Positions 32,750 to 45,200 of a stretch of DNA of 64,000 nucleotides are shown piece by piece. Made by a program: the position numbers and the translations under genes. Below the pieces are notes generated by a model. The model was not told the DNA's origin. It made no database searches and saw only the letters and a list, made by a program, of their open reading frames with translations. The stretch is from Neospora caninum Liverpool (Eukaryota > Apicomplexa > Conoidasida > Eucoccidiorida > Sarcocystidae): the NCBI RefSeq assembly GCF_000208865.1, contig NC_018391.1, positions 434,001 through 498,000 of the forward strand, given 5' to 3'. Numbering within the stretch: position 1 is the stretch's first letter; each line of letters opens with the position of its first letter.

Positions 32750-35700
32750 GAGACGATCGACGGTCGGTGTAAGGAGGTTCAATTCATCGACACGACGACA
32801 GAAAACTTAGCAGAGAGACCGGCTGTGGGAGGACTAATTCAGACTTCGTTAGCCTCAAACCAGCACCTGACACTTCCTAGTGTTTTGTGACTATAGATAC
32901 GTGGTACGCACGACAAATTTCCTCCTCGGCGGTCCAAGTCGAACGCGGCGGAAGGTAGAAAGCACGACAGGAATTTCCGGCTGGGACTTCGCGCGTCCGG
33001 CGGCTTGGGAACAACCGCTCCTCCTTGAATCCGTTGTCTCGCACTGGCTTCGCCTTGCTTACTCCAACTCTTTTAGGAAGTTATTCAACCGGTCCGCTTC
33101 ACAGCCCTCCGTCGGCCTTGATCCTACCAGGAGACGATCGGCGCCGTCTGTGCCGCTTAGCTCCAAGAAAGAAGGCTGCTTCACGGATTGCGGCGAAGAG
33201 TTGTTCTCTGAAAGGCTTGCACCGGTAAAAAAGCCTCTCCGGCCTCATTTGTTTTATGCTGCTTCGTCTGAAGTGGACGGTTAGTTTGCCGTGCATCCCC
33301 AGAAGAAGGACTGCGCGTCAGTGATCAGAATGGACACAGAGCCCTTCGCCGTCTCCAGAGGAGAAGCTGAGGCGGTACCGAACTTCACGAAAGTATTTTG
33401 GACATCCGGGATCGGTAGGGCTCCTTGTGGTTTGCCTGGAAACGGTGAGAGGGACTTGCACACTAAAGTAACGACGTGTCAACAAACGATGCATAACCTG
33501 CAACGATGTCCCGCTATTCCACCTATCATTCCCTCGTTCTGAAGGAACTCCAACTCGTTTCCTGCGAAGGTACCTTTACAAACGCCGACTGCTGGAACTC
33601 GCCAGGAGCTCTTTCATGCCGAAAACGTGGTTCCCGGTTGCCGCACTAGCTATTCTGATGATGCGAACGATCCGTGCAGAACACCAGGCTGCGCAGCAGC
33701 AAGGCTCTGACATCTCTTTCCCGGTGACGACAGGTAGTGATTTCGACTGGGCCGAAGGGACTTCGCAGTCCACCCATCGACGTACAATCGTCCGCAGCTC
33801 TTTGCAAGTGCCAAGGGCTGCTTGAGAAGAACGTGTGTCAAACAGGACCTGCGGCGTGAGTTCCAATTGTCGGCCTTCTTGGAATCGCGCCAAATCAGCG
33901 CCACCACACAACGGTACCTCTGAACCCGAATCGGAGAGGCGGGTGTGCTCTGGGACACGGCTATGCCGTGTTACGTGAAAATGGCAAGCACATTGCTGTT
34001 GCAGTTGTGTATCGCCTGGGTTCCGGAAACGAGACTTCTCTGAAAACCCACGCAGTGCAGTCGACCGATCGATGCAGGTTCTGCTCGCCCCGTCAGAGTT
34101 AGTGAGACTCCGGCCTCACGAGCCTGTACGAGAACGTTTTTGGCATCTAGGGAGTTTTTTCCCGAGGCGATTTAACCAAACCGGCTGGGGTATGGGCTTT
34201 CGCCTAGGGCGAAAGCCGGCGCGCTTACCATGGAGCTGGGACACAAAGGACAAGAAGCCTCTCCCGTCTAGTGGCCACGGTTACCACGTATCCTGACGAG
34301 AAGAGAGTTCCATGTCAGGAACCGGAGCAAGGATCAGGTTGGCACCGCTTGAAAAAGCAGTGCTGAAGAATCGTCCCACAGTCTCACTTTCGATGATATG
34401 CTCCCGAGGGCAGTTACGCAAGTCGCTATGTAGGCAGCCTTCGAAACCCTAAGGCTGGTACCTGTCGGCAAAGGTAAAATCGCCGGGTTCTCGGAATTTT
34501 TGTGGTGTTTACTGGCTGTGTAGACATCATGCAAAGTGCCTGTCAGCCATGGCGTCGTTGTGTGAAAGTCCATTTGGGGGCTCTGACGACGAGCGTGTGC
34601 TCTGGAAGGAAACCACCTGACGTCATCTCCAGCACGGACTGGAAATTTCTCGCTGCTCCGCCACAGACTTTACCCTCTTTCCACTCCCCGAGGAAGACAG
34701 GACGTCGCTTCCAAATAGAAACCCGAGAAATGAGGCCATTTAACCGTGTCTACTTCTTTGTCTCCTTGGTTCTTCGTTGAATCGAGCAGTGGCCGATGGC
34801 TAGCTACCACAGCGTCTGGTATATCGCTGCGGAGCGGACTCTTCTCTGGGGCTCGACGGTGACTCGTCCAGTTGACGGGTTCTCATGTTTGTTGCTTTCT
34901 CTTCCTATCTCCCTGCCTCATTGGTTTTTGCTGAAATTTTCGCCTGCATTGCAACGCACACAGTCAATGGAAAGCACCTTCTTGCGGACCGTTTTCCCCT
35001 GTTTGAGCATGCAACATACGGGCTTTCTCGAGTCGGGAACGTGATTGCAACGTTTTTCCGTCCTCGTCTCAAGAGCCCCTCGTCGTAAAACTTTTTCTTC
35101 CCTTGAGTGTATACGCCTTCCCGGTCCTCAGGATTCGCCGGTACCGCCAAGCTTTTCCGAATTAACATGCTTGGGATGCGACTTTTGCTTTTCATGCCTC
35201 GTGGCTTGTAAACATCTGAGGCGAGAAAAAAACGCTGCGAGCACACACTCCCCAATCACGCGACAAACACATCCTCAGTCACCTCCTCAGTCAAGGGAAC
35301 AGTCTCCTCTTAGAGGGACTCGACTTCTTTTCAAAGGCGTGGTCATTTCGGGCGGTAGAGAAACGAGGAAGTTCCCGCGCGACGTCCCGGTGTGTCTTCA
35401 AATCATTCTCAGAGAACAGGTCGGGTCGTAAGACCGTCCCCTTTCTTTCGTGAAAGTTGCTGTGGCCACAGTATGGACTTTAAAAGTTGAGGATTTCTCT
35501 CCACTTCCCAAGCACACCCTCAAGAGCCACCGCCCTCCTCAACGGCTCTGTGGCGCGTGTGGAGGCATCACGGATCTCCTCCCGTTCTTTGGTAGGTTTC
35601 CGATCTCACTCTCGGCATACCTAGCAACAGTCGAGCGCCTCCTCCCTCCTTCCTGCGGCTTTGTAAGAGGAGATTATTGCTCTCGCGGGCTTACACCGAC

Positions 35701-36181
35701 TCACTTGCGTTCCCGCAGTCCCCCGGAGCTGCCTCTTTTCCCCGAGACTCGGAACTTTTACCCATGCGTCTCGGTACTTTGTTACTTCCTTTCGCCTGGA
35801 TATTCGTCTTTGCGTGGCCGACTCCTCTTCTTCTCAAATAGCGCGGCAAAACGGGGCCTGGGCGGTCACTTTCCGGACGCGTGTCACTCGGCGCTGCGCG
35901 CCATCTGAGTATTTCGGGAGCAGTGTTTTTGTTCGATCGATCCGAAACGCGAGCAAAGAAAGCGTTTGCCAAAATCTTCCTCGAGCCTGCGCTTGTGGAA
36001 CTTGCGAAGAGGGCCACAAGGCGGGCGGGGGCGACCGGCAGTCGTGCAGCCTTCCAGGGCTGTGCAACACCCGTGTCCCGTGTCGCGCGTGCCGAGAAGA
36101 AAAGTGTGTGACGAAAACTCCCCGTTGTTTAGCCGCCTCCAGAGTTTTTGTGACTTGCCTTTCCGTGAGCTCGAAGCGTCC
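32750..36181. other. Spacer between two unknown plus-strand genes
   Basis: About 3.4 kb. ORFs are short and mutually overlapping, and no family motif is seen. One small ORF at 33616 has a signal-peptide-like start and is listed separately. The last ~300 bases keep the downstream gene's frame open (from 35966) but contain no upstream ATG, so they are probably its 5' UTR. Confidence 0.45.
33616..33825 (+). CDS. Possible small secreted protein (or first exon)
   Basis: A 69-codon ORF starts at a true ATG. Its N-terminus has a Lys, then a hydrophobic run (WFPVAALAILMM), then a polar break at AEHQ, which is the pattern of a cleavable signal peptide. The rest is polar. A GTAGTG donor follows ACGACAG at 33734, so this could be the first exon of a longer gene; no matching downstream exon was found. 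It could equally be chance. Confidence 0.25.
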   Translation: MPKTWFPVAALAILMMRTIRAEHQAAQQQGSDISFPVTTGSDFDWAEGTSQSTHRRTIVRSSLQVPRAA

Positions 36182-38389
36182 ATGGATCCACTCGGTAGGA
36201 GGCTGCAGAGGCGACTCCCCACCCTTCCCGCGCCCCCAGTCTCCGCGTCTTGTCTCTCAGCTTGCACGCGCGGCCAGGAACAAGACGCTCCCCTCCCAGC
36301 CATATCGATGAGGGCGTTTGGCACCGACCTCGGCTCTTCGCAGAAAGTCAAGCGCTCGGAGCGATCGCCCAGCGAGGAGCGCGAGGCCGGTCTCTGCGCC
36401 CGTGAGGCATCCGCTGGTGCTGTTCCGAGGCTAGCGATCGATACACTGCAAGGTGTAGGCCAGCACGCGAGTCGGAGCAAAACGCAGGATGTGCCCCGAG
36501 AGTCCGAAAAGACTCAGTCTCCTGGCTTCGAGAGAACAGACAGCGGCGCCTCTGGCAAGGAAACCGCGGATCCGAGCCCGCGCTCGGTTGACTCCGCTGA
36601 GAGCTGCAGCGTCGACGACTCGGCGGGAGCCTTCACAGAGCGGAGAGAGGAAGGCTTCCCCGAGCAAGCGCGTCGGCACGGCGGGGGCGTCGAAGGTGAG
36701 GGCTGTGGGGAGCCTGCGGGTGTTTCGCGGAAACCGTCCACCGATCGCGTTGAGGTGTCTCGAGAAGCGCCGAGCTCTCTCGAAGTCGCTTGCGGACATG
36801 TCCGAATTGCGGCTGAAGAAGACAACGCGATGCAGCTCGGAAACCCGTCGGCGGGCTCTGCCGCTGGAGCAAAGAGGGGTGCATGCGTTTCCGGTCCAGT
36901 CCCGGGACTCGTCCCTCGCCCGCCTCGCCTGTCGCTCCCAGCGTCGCCGGCAGGCCCCGGGGACGCGGAGATTTCCGAAGGGGGGCTGACGCGGAGAAGA
37001 GCGGAGGAAGAGCGTCGACGCATGGAAGCCTTGCTCTCGTCGACAAGTGAAGTGATGAGTCGGAGACTCGAGGTTCTGAAGGAAAGCATGGAGACCAAGG
37101 AGGCGATCATTGACCAGCTGCTGAGCAGGTGCCGCAGACAGGAGGAGGATCTCGCGAGTACCAGGGCACTGTTTGCGTCAGTCGCGGCGGAGAATGCGAA
37201 GCTCAGAAAAGAGTTGGAGTCGCAGAAGCAGCACATGGAGAAGAAGGAGGCAGACCTCTCCGCTCGGGTCGCTCGGAGTCATCGCCAGGTTTCGCCTTTC
37301 CAGAGCAGGCCGGAGGAGACAGGGGAGGAACTCGGACAACGCATGCGGCAAGCGGATCCAGAGAACGCGAGGGATCCTTCGCGCGGACGCGCCGGGAATG
37401 ACAGGAGAGCTAAAGGAAATAGAGAGAGACGGAGAGGATGTGGAGAGAGCATGCGGCGGCAGCTGAGTGACGAGTTGGAACCCGATGCAGAGGCCGAGAG
37501 GGATGACCACTGCGCGTCTTCGGCCTTTCGACTTGATTCACTTCCGCCTGGAAGTGAGGAAGAAGGCGAAGAGCACACACAGGGCCTCGAGAAACAGGCA
37601 GACGTGAGAAATCTCCTTCCTTCGCAAACCGAACGGAGGAGAAGCCCGCAACGGGAATGGTGGGGGATAGATGAAGAGGAGGACGGGCGAGAAGTGAAGA
37701 GCAAAGAGGCGAAACGCGCGGGAAGGACACGAAAGGACCGGCTGCCTGCGATTCGAAAGTATGATTCGTTCCGCATGCAGTGCTCGTCGTCGGGCTCGCT
37801 GGAAGCTCCAGAAAGCGCCGGTGCCTCTTCAGAAAGCCAAGGGGCTTCTCGTGTTTCGTCACTGACTCGGCGTCCTTCTCGCTCGCGTACGGCCGGGGCT
37901 TCTAGCGCTTCAGATCCAGATTCCCAGGACAACGGCACATCCGACGTTTCGTCCTCTGTAAGGAAGCCTTCGGCGTACGCGGCGTTTCGCAGATGGCAAA
38001 AGAGTGGTCGGGAAGAAGCCCGGAGGAAGCGAAGACGGGCACGAACCGCGTTCCGGAGAGAGGGGAGCGACGGCTGTGCATCGCGTGCACAGACGAGAGA
38101 GAAGTCTCTCTCGGGATCGAAAAGAGAAACGGAGGAATGGCTGTTCAGCTGGCTGCTTCAGCAATACAGACGCAACCGCTCGACTCCTTCGGAGCCTCTC
38201 AGCTCCGCAGGCAGCCGCCACGAGTCACGTGAAAACGAAGAACGAGACGAGACAAAAAGCAACCGCGAGGCAGGCAGCCAGCGCTTTGAAGGAGAGAATC
38301 CAGGCGACACAAGGCTCAAAGCCGCTCACTTACTCTGCCCGAACGTCTGGTGGTGGTGTTCGCCCGCTGCGTTGCATAATCAGGCGTGA
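36182..38389 (+). CDS. Unknown Ser/Arg/Glu-rich protein with coiled coil, single exon
   Basis: Not recognised. The frame is open from 35966, and the first ATG (36182) gives about 735 aa. Residues 1-265 are low-complexity and acidic/Ser-rich. Residues 270-365 form a clear coiled coil (RRAEEERRRMEALLSS, MSRRLEVLKESMETKE, LRKELESQKQHMEKKE). The rest is highly charged, with Arg/Ser blocks (TRRPSRSRTAGASSAS, ARRKRRRARTAFRR) that could act as nuclear-localisation signals, and a more ordered patch (EEWLFSWLLQQYRRNRS) near the end. No transmembrane segment or signal peptide. Function is unknown; a scaffold or nuclear role would be a guess. Confidence 0.72.
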   Translation: MDPLGRRLQRRLPTLPAPPVSASCLSACTRGQEQDAPLPAISMRAFGTDLGSSQKVKRSERSPSEEREAGLCAREASAGAVPRLAIDTLQGVGQHASRSKTQDVPRESEKTQSPGFERTDSGASGKETADPSPRSVDSAESCSVDDSAGAFTERREEGFPEQARRHGGGVEGEGCGEPAGVSRKPSTDRVEVSREAPSSLEVACGHVRIAAEEDNAMQLGNPSAGSAAGAKRGACVSGPVPGLVPRPPRLSLPASPAGPGDAEISEGGLTRRRAEEERRRMEALLSSTSEVMSRRLEVLKESMETKEAIIDQLLSRCRRQEEDLASTRALFASVAAENAKLRKELESQKQHMEKKEADLSARVARSHRQVSPFQSRPEETGEELGQRMRQADPENARDPSRGRAGNDRRAKGNRERRRGCGESMRRQLSDELEPDAEAERDDHCASSAFRLDSLPPGSEEEGEEHTQGLEKQADVRNLLPSQTERRRSPQREWWGIDEEEDGREVKSKEAKRAGRTRKDRLPAIRKYDSFRMQCSSSGSLEAPESAGASSESQGASRVSSLTRRPSRSRTAGASSASDPDSQDNGTSDVSSSVRKPSAYAAFRRWQKSGREEARRKRRRARTAFRREGSDGCASRAQTREKSLSGSKRETEEWLFSWLLQQYRRNRSTPSEPLSSAGSRHESRENEERDETKSNREAGSQRFEGENPGDTRLKAAHLLCPNVWWWCSPAALHNQA

Positions 38390-41300
38390 TGCGAACGGGA
38401 CAAGTTTCGGGGCAGCGCGCAACGAGAAGAACGCTTAGATCAGAAAGCACTCTTTTGCAAAGGTGCCTCTTCTGTGCAATCGGCTTCCGGCGCCGAACTC
38501 GACGGCTGTGAACTCCCCGTGTGATGACACCTAATAGATGAGGGCCAGCTTGCCATGAAGTTTCCGATCGTGCCGTGTTGTGTATTCAATAGCCGGCACG
38601 CCCTCGATCGTTTTGTCGCCCCTCCCGTCTCGAATCCCTCACTTTCCGCTTTCCTCCTTTTCGCCGACGCCTGGCTGGGCCTCTGTCCACGTGACTCGCC
38701 AGTGGCACACGGGCACGGGGCACGTTGCCTCTCCCGCGTGTTTCCCAACGGAAACGGGAGTTGTTTCTTAATGAAGACACTTTTCCTCTATCGGTGAGAA
38801 ACGCTTCACTGGCTGACGGTTTCTGGCCGGCTCCAACTTTCCAGGCGAGTGTCTCTCTCTAGTGTCTCGACGTGTTTAGGCTGCTCAGGTCCCTATCCTC
38901 TAGGCGACAGCGCGCAGCTGCCGACGGGATGTTCAGCTTTTGCGGTTTCTCTCGTCAATTCCTTGCACCAGAAAACACCTGGTTCACGCATCCCCCTTCC
39001 ATTCGTAAAGCCGGCTAAGATACCGTATGCGCTAGCCACTCAGCAGACGACATTTCGGAGAAGTCAGGGAGACTTCGGCCGTTCCTGCCGCTCTCCGCTG
39101 CGGACGAGCCATCAAGTGCAAGGGACTCCACACTCCGTGAGGGAATTCGTGTATTTCACATGCGCGACACCACTTTCCTCACTGCACGTGCACCGGGCAC
39201 AAAACGTCGCTTTTCGCCCCTCTGTCACCGCAGATCCCTTTGCAGGCACTTTGAAACGCAGCTTCGCACGCACATCTGGTCTGGAAAGAACCCAGCCTGC
39301 AGCGTCAAACGCATGCTTCCACCAAGTAGTGGCTGCCGAGTAACTCAGAAGGGTTAAACGGTTCCTTGGGAAAAACGTGTCCTGTTCAGCTTCCCTCTGC
39401 ACAGATTCAATGTTGCTCATTCCCACAAAAGCTGCTATGGGATGGACTACAGTGTCGCATGACTTGCCACTCCGTCTGTTTGTCTTTCGGTCTTTGTGAC
39501 TCGGTGGGAACCAGGACACCAGAACTCAGCGATGCCCGAAATGAAGAATTTTGGAGAGGCTCCCGGCTTCTTTGTTCTTTCCACAACTTGCTTTAGGCTT
39601 GAAGCGGTTCTACGCGGTTCACACGACCCCGATTTGCGTGGCTTATTGGATAGAACATCCCTTATCGCTATTGTCCAGCAAACAAAATCGACAAAAAACC
39701 TATTCTGGTTGCACTCGTGTTTAAAACCTCTGCACAGGTTCTCGTTCACGGCACCCGCCGGAAAGGACACGAAAGTGCAGGCCTCTGAAAATCCGCTGGA
39801 ATCGAGAATGCCGACGGAGCGGCGCCAAGTGCTACTTGTGTCCTCCGCACGTGATACTGGCGTATCGGTTTCTTTGCGTATGTGAGTAGAGCCTCGAAGA
39901 GTTACGAGTTTGTTTTGCGCACGTGTGTTGCGCGTGTTCGCGTGTCGTTCTGCTCGCGGTCCAGTGCAGCGGAGGGCGAAAATGGAAAGGCGTGGGTTCC
40001 TTCTGTGATCCGAAGCACTCTGTCGTTTTCTAGTTGTATGAACAGAAGTGCGCAACGCCCCTGTACATACACCGCAAGTGCGTGTGTGTTCATCACGGGG
40101 GCAGTGGAGCAGAAAGACGTGAGGCAACTGCGTTTTGTCTATTTTATCTGTCTCGTTCTCAGAAACGGCTACGTTTCCGCCTCTGGTCCTTCCCACAAGG
40201 CAACACACGTTCCCAGATGCAACGCGCGAAAGGTGGGAAAGGGGAAAAGATGCGACGGGGAGAATCGGAACAGAGCGGGAGTAGCGCTAGCCGCCGGGGA
40301 TTCAAGCAAGGAAAGAAACGCGGTTGAGGCACGGCGAGAAAAGCCCCCACGCCGCGAAGGCTGAGAGAACGAAAGCAGTGGAACGCAGAGAGAAAAGAGA
40401 ATTCGAAGAGCGGAACAAAGGGTAAAGAAACGGATAAGTGAGAGCGAGTACCACCGTACGCGAACCAGGACGGGTCCTGTACCGGACATTGCAGAACAGG
40501 AAGTCGAATCAGACACTGCGCGCCGCGCTCACCGTCCAGCAAGGCACTAGCGAAACGACAGATCGGGAAGAAAAGAAAGAAAACAAAGGGAATAAAAGGG
40601 GACCTGGATGCAGATTGTGAGTGTGTAAAACTCGAGGAGCGCGGCGCTGCGAGACCGAACAGAGTGTCTTCCGGCCCTGCGGACTGGTCAGCTGGCCCAC
40701 GAGACACTGCCGGCGCAACGCGTGTGGTCGCACCGGAGCGATGCGGAGCGAATCTAAAATTCAAGAAAGAATGAGAAAGGCAGAGGACTCAGCAGACCAG
40801 AGACCACACGGAGACAAGCAAACGGCTGAGGGTCGCTCGCGAGGGAAGCAGGGCATTGGGAGACAGAGAGCAGCCGGGGTCGGAACTGAGATCGACGAGT
40901 CCTTGGCCGCAGGACAGACGTGGAGTGAAAGAAGAACCGTTTTGTTGCGTGCAGGAAGACACACTGAGACACAGACGCTCGCAAAGACAAAGAAGCCAGG
41001 TAACACGATGGCAGGAAAAAAATTCCCAAGGCAGAGCGAGGCGGGCAACAGGTGGGGACGGACACACACGCGGAGGATCGGTGCAGAGCCTCAGCATTTG
41101 TGTGTAGCTGTCGGCTTATAGACGGGCCGGAAAATCTTGGCGCGAATTCTTGAGAGCGAACGCGTGTTCGAAGCGGACCGAGGGTTACGACAGACCGCGT
41201 TTTTTCTGGAGGGAAACAAGCGATAAAGGGACAAAAGTACACAGAAGGAAAGGGACGGTTGCGGGTTTTCGGAAGGGGAGAACAGGAGTTGACCGTGGCA

Positions 41301-42203
41301 ACTTACGGGCAGCCAGGGGAGGAGAGAGGTACCTGCCTCGCCCTACTTCTCTGTGCGTTCGCCTCCGGACCCGAGATGCTCCCCGTGTATGTACAGTTCC
41401 TTCTTTTTCTTTCTGTTTCTGCCTCGAGGAGCTGCTCCCTCTCGCGTTTTGTCTCGTCTTCGTCGCTCCCCGCGAGGGCTCGCGTCGCCGTCGCGATCTC
41501 CCACCGTGCGCTTTTTCTCGGCGACAACCGCGTTCGTTTCCTGTGAAACTCCAAATGTTCGATTCCGCGAAAAACAACGGGAGACAAACGAGAACTCTGC
41601 CCAGAGACGCGCATACGGAGGAGACAGATTGAGTCCCTGCGCGAGAGAGGCCCAGGCAGAATGACGCGAAGACGAGGTCACCCCCGGCACTCTGACCGGG
41701 CTGTGTCTTTTCGGTGTGTCTTGTTCTCTCTCTCCTTCTGAGGCTCGCGTTTTTGTCTCCTGCCGGCTCCTCACATCCGAGAAGCAAGCTGTCTCCGCCC
41801 AGAGGCCTTCTCACACCAGCGGTCTCTGCGTGTTGTCTTCTCCTGCGACCTGGCCAGTCTCTTCTCCGTTGGGTTTGGGCGTCGTTCGGCGCCCGCGCGC
41901 TCGGGATTGGTCTCCAGCTGCCACGATGCTCTCAGTCTCTTGTGTCGTTTCTCCCTTCTCTGCCGTCTCGCGTTCCAAGCGCTGTTTCTTTTTCTGTCGC
42001 GGATGGCGCGGACTACTGCAGAGCCTGCCGAGTCAGTGCTAATCTGAAGCCCCGACTACTCTGCATTTTCCGTCCGCGCAGCAGTCTTTTTCCGTGTCTC
42101 CGGTCGTCTCCTGTCGTCTCTCTTTGTCTCGGCTTCTCTGGGTCTTTTTTGGAGGGATCGAGACAGACGCGTTTTCGGCGTCTCCCCCCTTCGCCCTCAC
42201 ATC
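38390..42203. other. Spacer / 5' flank of the TKL kinase gene
   Basis: About 3.8 kb with no supported gene. The longest ORF, 253 codons on the minus strand (40208-39447), starts with GTG, contains no ATG and shows no motif. Sequence from about 41650 to 42200 is pyrimidine-rich, as expected for a long 5' UTR before the ATG at 42204. Confidence 0.5.
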
Positions 42204-45200
42204 ATGGGGGGTGGCGTCGCGCGTGGGGGGAGGGGGCCATCTCGGGGTAATTCGCTGCTGGAGTCAGAGACTCTTTCTTCTCTGCCTTCGGTTCTCCTCC
42301 CGCCTCTTTCTCCGCTTCCCTCGCCGTCTCCAGAGCTGCTCGACGATGCAGCCTGCTTCCCTTTCTTCGGCCCGGAAGTTCACGACTCGAGTTCCAGCGG
42401 CCAGTCTCCGTCGCGCCCTGTCTCCTCCATTCTCATTGTTTCCCCCTCGTCAGCTCCGGCCTTCCTCCGCTACGCATCCTCTTCCCACACGACCTCGCCG
42501 CTGTCCTCGCCTTCTCTAGTGTACATACACCCTGTCTCGGGCTCTGTCCATCCGTTTCCGAACCGCCCGCCTCCCACGCACCTCGTTCTCGCCGTTCCTG
42601 CGTCTGCCTCGTACTCTCCGGCCTCCGCTGCGTTTCTCGAGGGCGACAGCTCGGCAGCTGCAGCCTCTGCGAGGAGTTCCGCGCGGGGACCGCTCGAGAC
42701 AGCCGACGAGGCCTTCTTCGCTTCCCTGCAGTCGAGCGTCGTCCAGCTCCTCAAGAAATCAAAGTTCATTCACACCTTGGTCATTCGCGGAGACGGCCGG
42801 TGGCTTGAAGTTCTGAAAGATGTCCTCCGAGACCACGCGTCCGTCACCTCGGTCGCCCTCGAGGCGATCACCAACTTGTCCGAGAAAGAAGTCACCAGTA
42901 AGGAAAAGGACGCGTTTTCGAGGGGAGAGAGCGTGCGTCTTCAGGTGTCGCGACACCCGAAAAGAACCAAAAAAGGGGAGGCAGGCAACTCGCAACAAGC
43001 GGCGTGACGACGCGAGCATTTTCCACAGCATCCTGTGGACCAAAGTTTAGCGGGAAAAAGAAGACACGCGTGCGGAGTTCTGGTCCGCTGCGTGGTTGAC
43101 TCTCACAGACAGCCGCTCTCTCTCCGTCTCTTTGTTTCGATCTCAAAGAAGCCGTCGATTTGGTCGAGTTCCTCACCTCTGAACTTGCGTTTTCCCTCAG
43201 CTGGATACGCCCGCCTCCTCTCGGGACTGTCCAAGTGCGCGGCGATTTGCATGCGCGGCTGCGGCCTCACGTCCAAGGGTCTGCGAAGTCTCCTGCGAGC
43301 GCTGGGGAAAAAACACTCGGAACTGGTGGACCATCTCCAGGAGATCGATTTAACGGTGAGAGAGCCTCCGTGACGCTCCTGTCTCTCTTTCTCTCTCCGA
43401 TCTGGTTTCTGCCTTTTTGGAGTTTCGTTCGAAGATTTCGCGTGGAACACGTGCCTCCAATTTCCGCCCTCTCCTACCGTACACGCATCTCGCCCCACTT
43501 CACGGAAAAGACACAGGCCGAGCTTTCGTCTTTTTTTCGTCTCAAGAAGCGATGCCTCGCGAGAGACCGACGTTCACAGCCCCTCTGTCCCGCGTTCGAA
43601 AAAGCCTTCCTTCGAACCCGCCCTCTTCTCTCCCTTTACAAACGTTTCCCCCGACTTTTCTTCTTTCTCTCAGCACAACGCCCTGGACGACGACGCCGCC
43701 GCTCTTTTGTTCTCGCTGCTTTCCACGAGTGCGCCGCGTCGTCTCGTCTCGCTTCGCCTCGGCCACAATCCCTGGACGCTCGCCGCGTTGGATCCTGTTT
43801 TTTCTCTTCTCGCCTCTTCCGCTGCGGGACAGGCTTCGTCGGATGGCGACGGCGTTCGTTTGCTCTCGCTGACTGGGTTGTCGCTCTCTGGCGAGTCAGC
43901 GTGGGCGTCGCTGTCGCAGTTTCCTTCCCTTCGCGTTCTCTCTCTCTCAGCCTCGCGTGTCGAACCCCCCAGACTTCTGCGCCGTCTTCTACCTGGCCTC
44001 TCGGTAGGCTCCTGTCTCTCTCACCTCTCGCGTCTCGACTTGTCTTTCGCGCCTTCGCTCGTCTCCGACGACGAAGTCGCCTTCCTGGCAGAAGCGCTCT
44101 TCCCTCAGGAGGCACCGGCGCGGGCCGTGGCTCCTCCTCGAGGCAAGCCGAGTGCGGGGCACAAGAAGGCGGGGAACGCACCGGTTCAGAGCAAAGGCAA
44201 GGGCTGCGGATCTCCCGTGGCTGCGCTCCGCTCGCTGTCGTTAGCGGGGAACAACTTAACCGGCGGCTGCCTTCCAACTCTCGCTCTCAGTCTCTTGTCG
44301 CCGAGCTGTCGCCTCGAGCACCTAGATTTGTCGTTCAACGCGTTCGGGAAAAAGAAGGCCTCGGAGCGCGACACGCGCGGGGAGACCCAGACTCTCGGGG
44401 CAGAGTCCAGGGACGGAAAAGAGAAAAAACGCCCGAGAGGAAGAGCCGGGCGGAAGCGCACCGAGGAAAAAACGGAGGACGAAGAACCTCTCCCAATTGA
44501 ACCCCTCGTCGAGGCTCTTCAGGTACACACGAACGAGTTCAAACTCCGAGGTGTGCACGGCGGGAAAGAATGTCCAAGTTTCAGATACCCACACACTCTC
44601 TCGATATATATATATATATATTTATATGTTCATATATATTTATATATTTATATATATTTATATATATTTATATATATATATATATATTTATGTTTATCTG
44701 GGCACCATCTGTTGTTTTCACGCTTGGGCTGGGCTCACCAAGGCCGGGTGGTACGCGCAAGGAGACTGCATGCGCTGCTGCGCGCATCTGCGGGAAGAGC
44801 CGGGACTGTGGTGGAACCGCGTGTGTGTGTGACGAGGGCGTTCGCCTCCCTGTCTTGGAGTTTCCGTGGAGTGTTTGTGTGTTTTTGCAGCAAGGGTTCG
44901 AGGCTCCTCACGCGCCGTGCAGTCTCCGTTTCCTTTCACTGGCGTTTTGCGAGCTATCGCTGGAGGCGCTTCAGCAGCTCGCCGCTGCGCTTTTGACGAA
45001 CGGCCAGCAATTGGTTTTCTTGGATTTGCGCGGGAATTTGCGCGAGGCGGGCGCGGCATGCAGAGGCTCGAAGCAGCGCCGAGACAAAGAGGACGAAGCA
45101 TGGCGCTTGGCGCGGCGTGCATTCGACACCGTCGCGGGGGCGTCGGGGCGTCAAGTCCTCCTGCTCGACGGGGAGGAAAACGAAACGGGGAAGAAGCGAA

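Noticed and set aside
39447..40208. 253-codon minus-strand ORF
   Set aside because: Starts with GTG, contains no Met at all, has no recognisable motif, and no splice partners were found.
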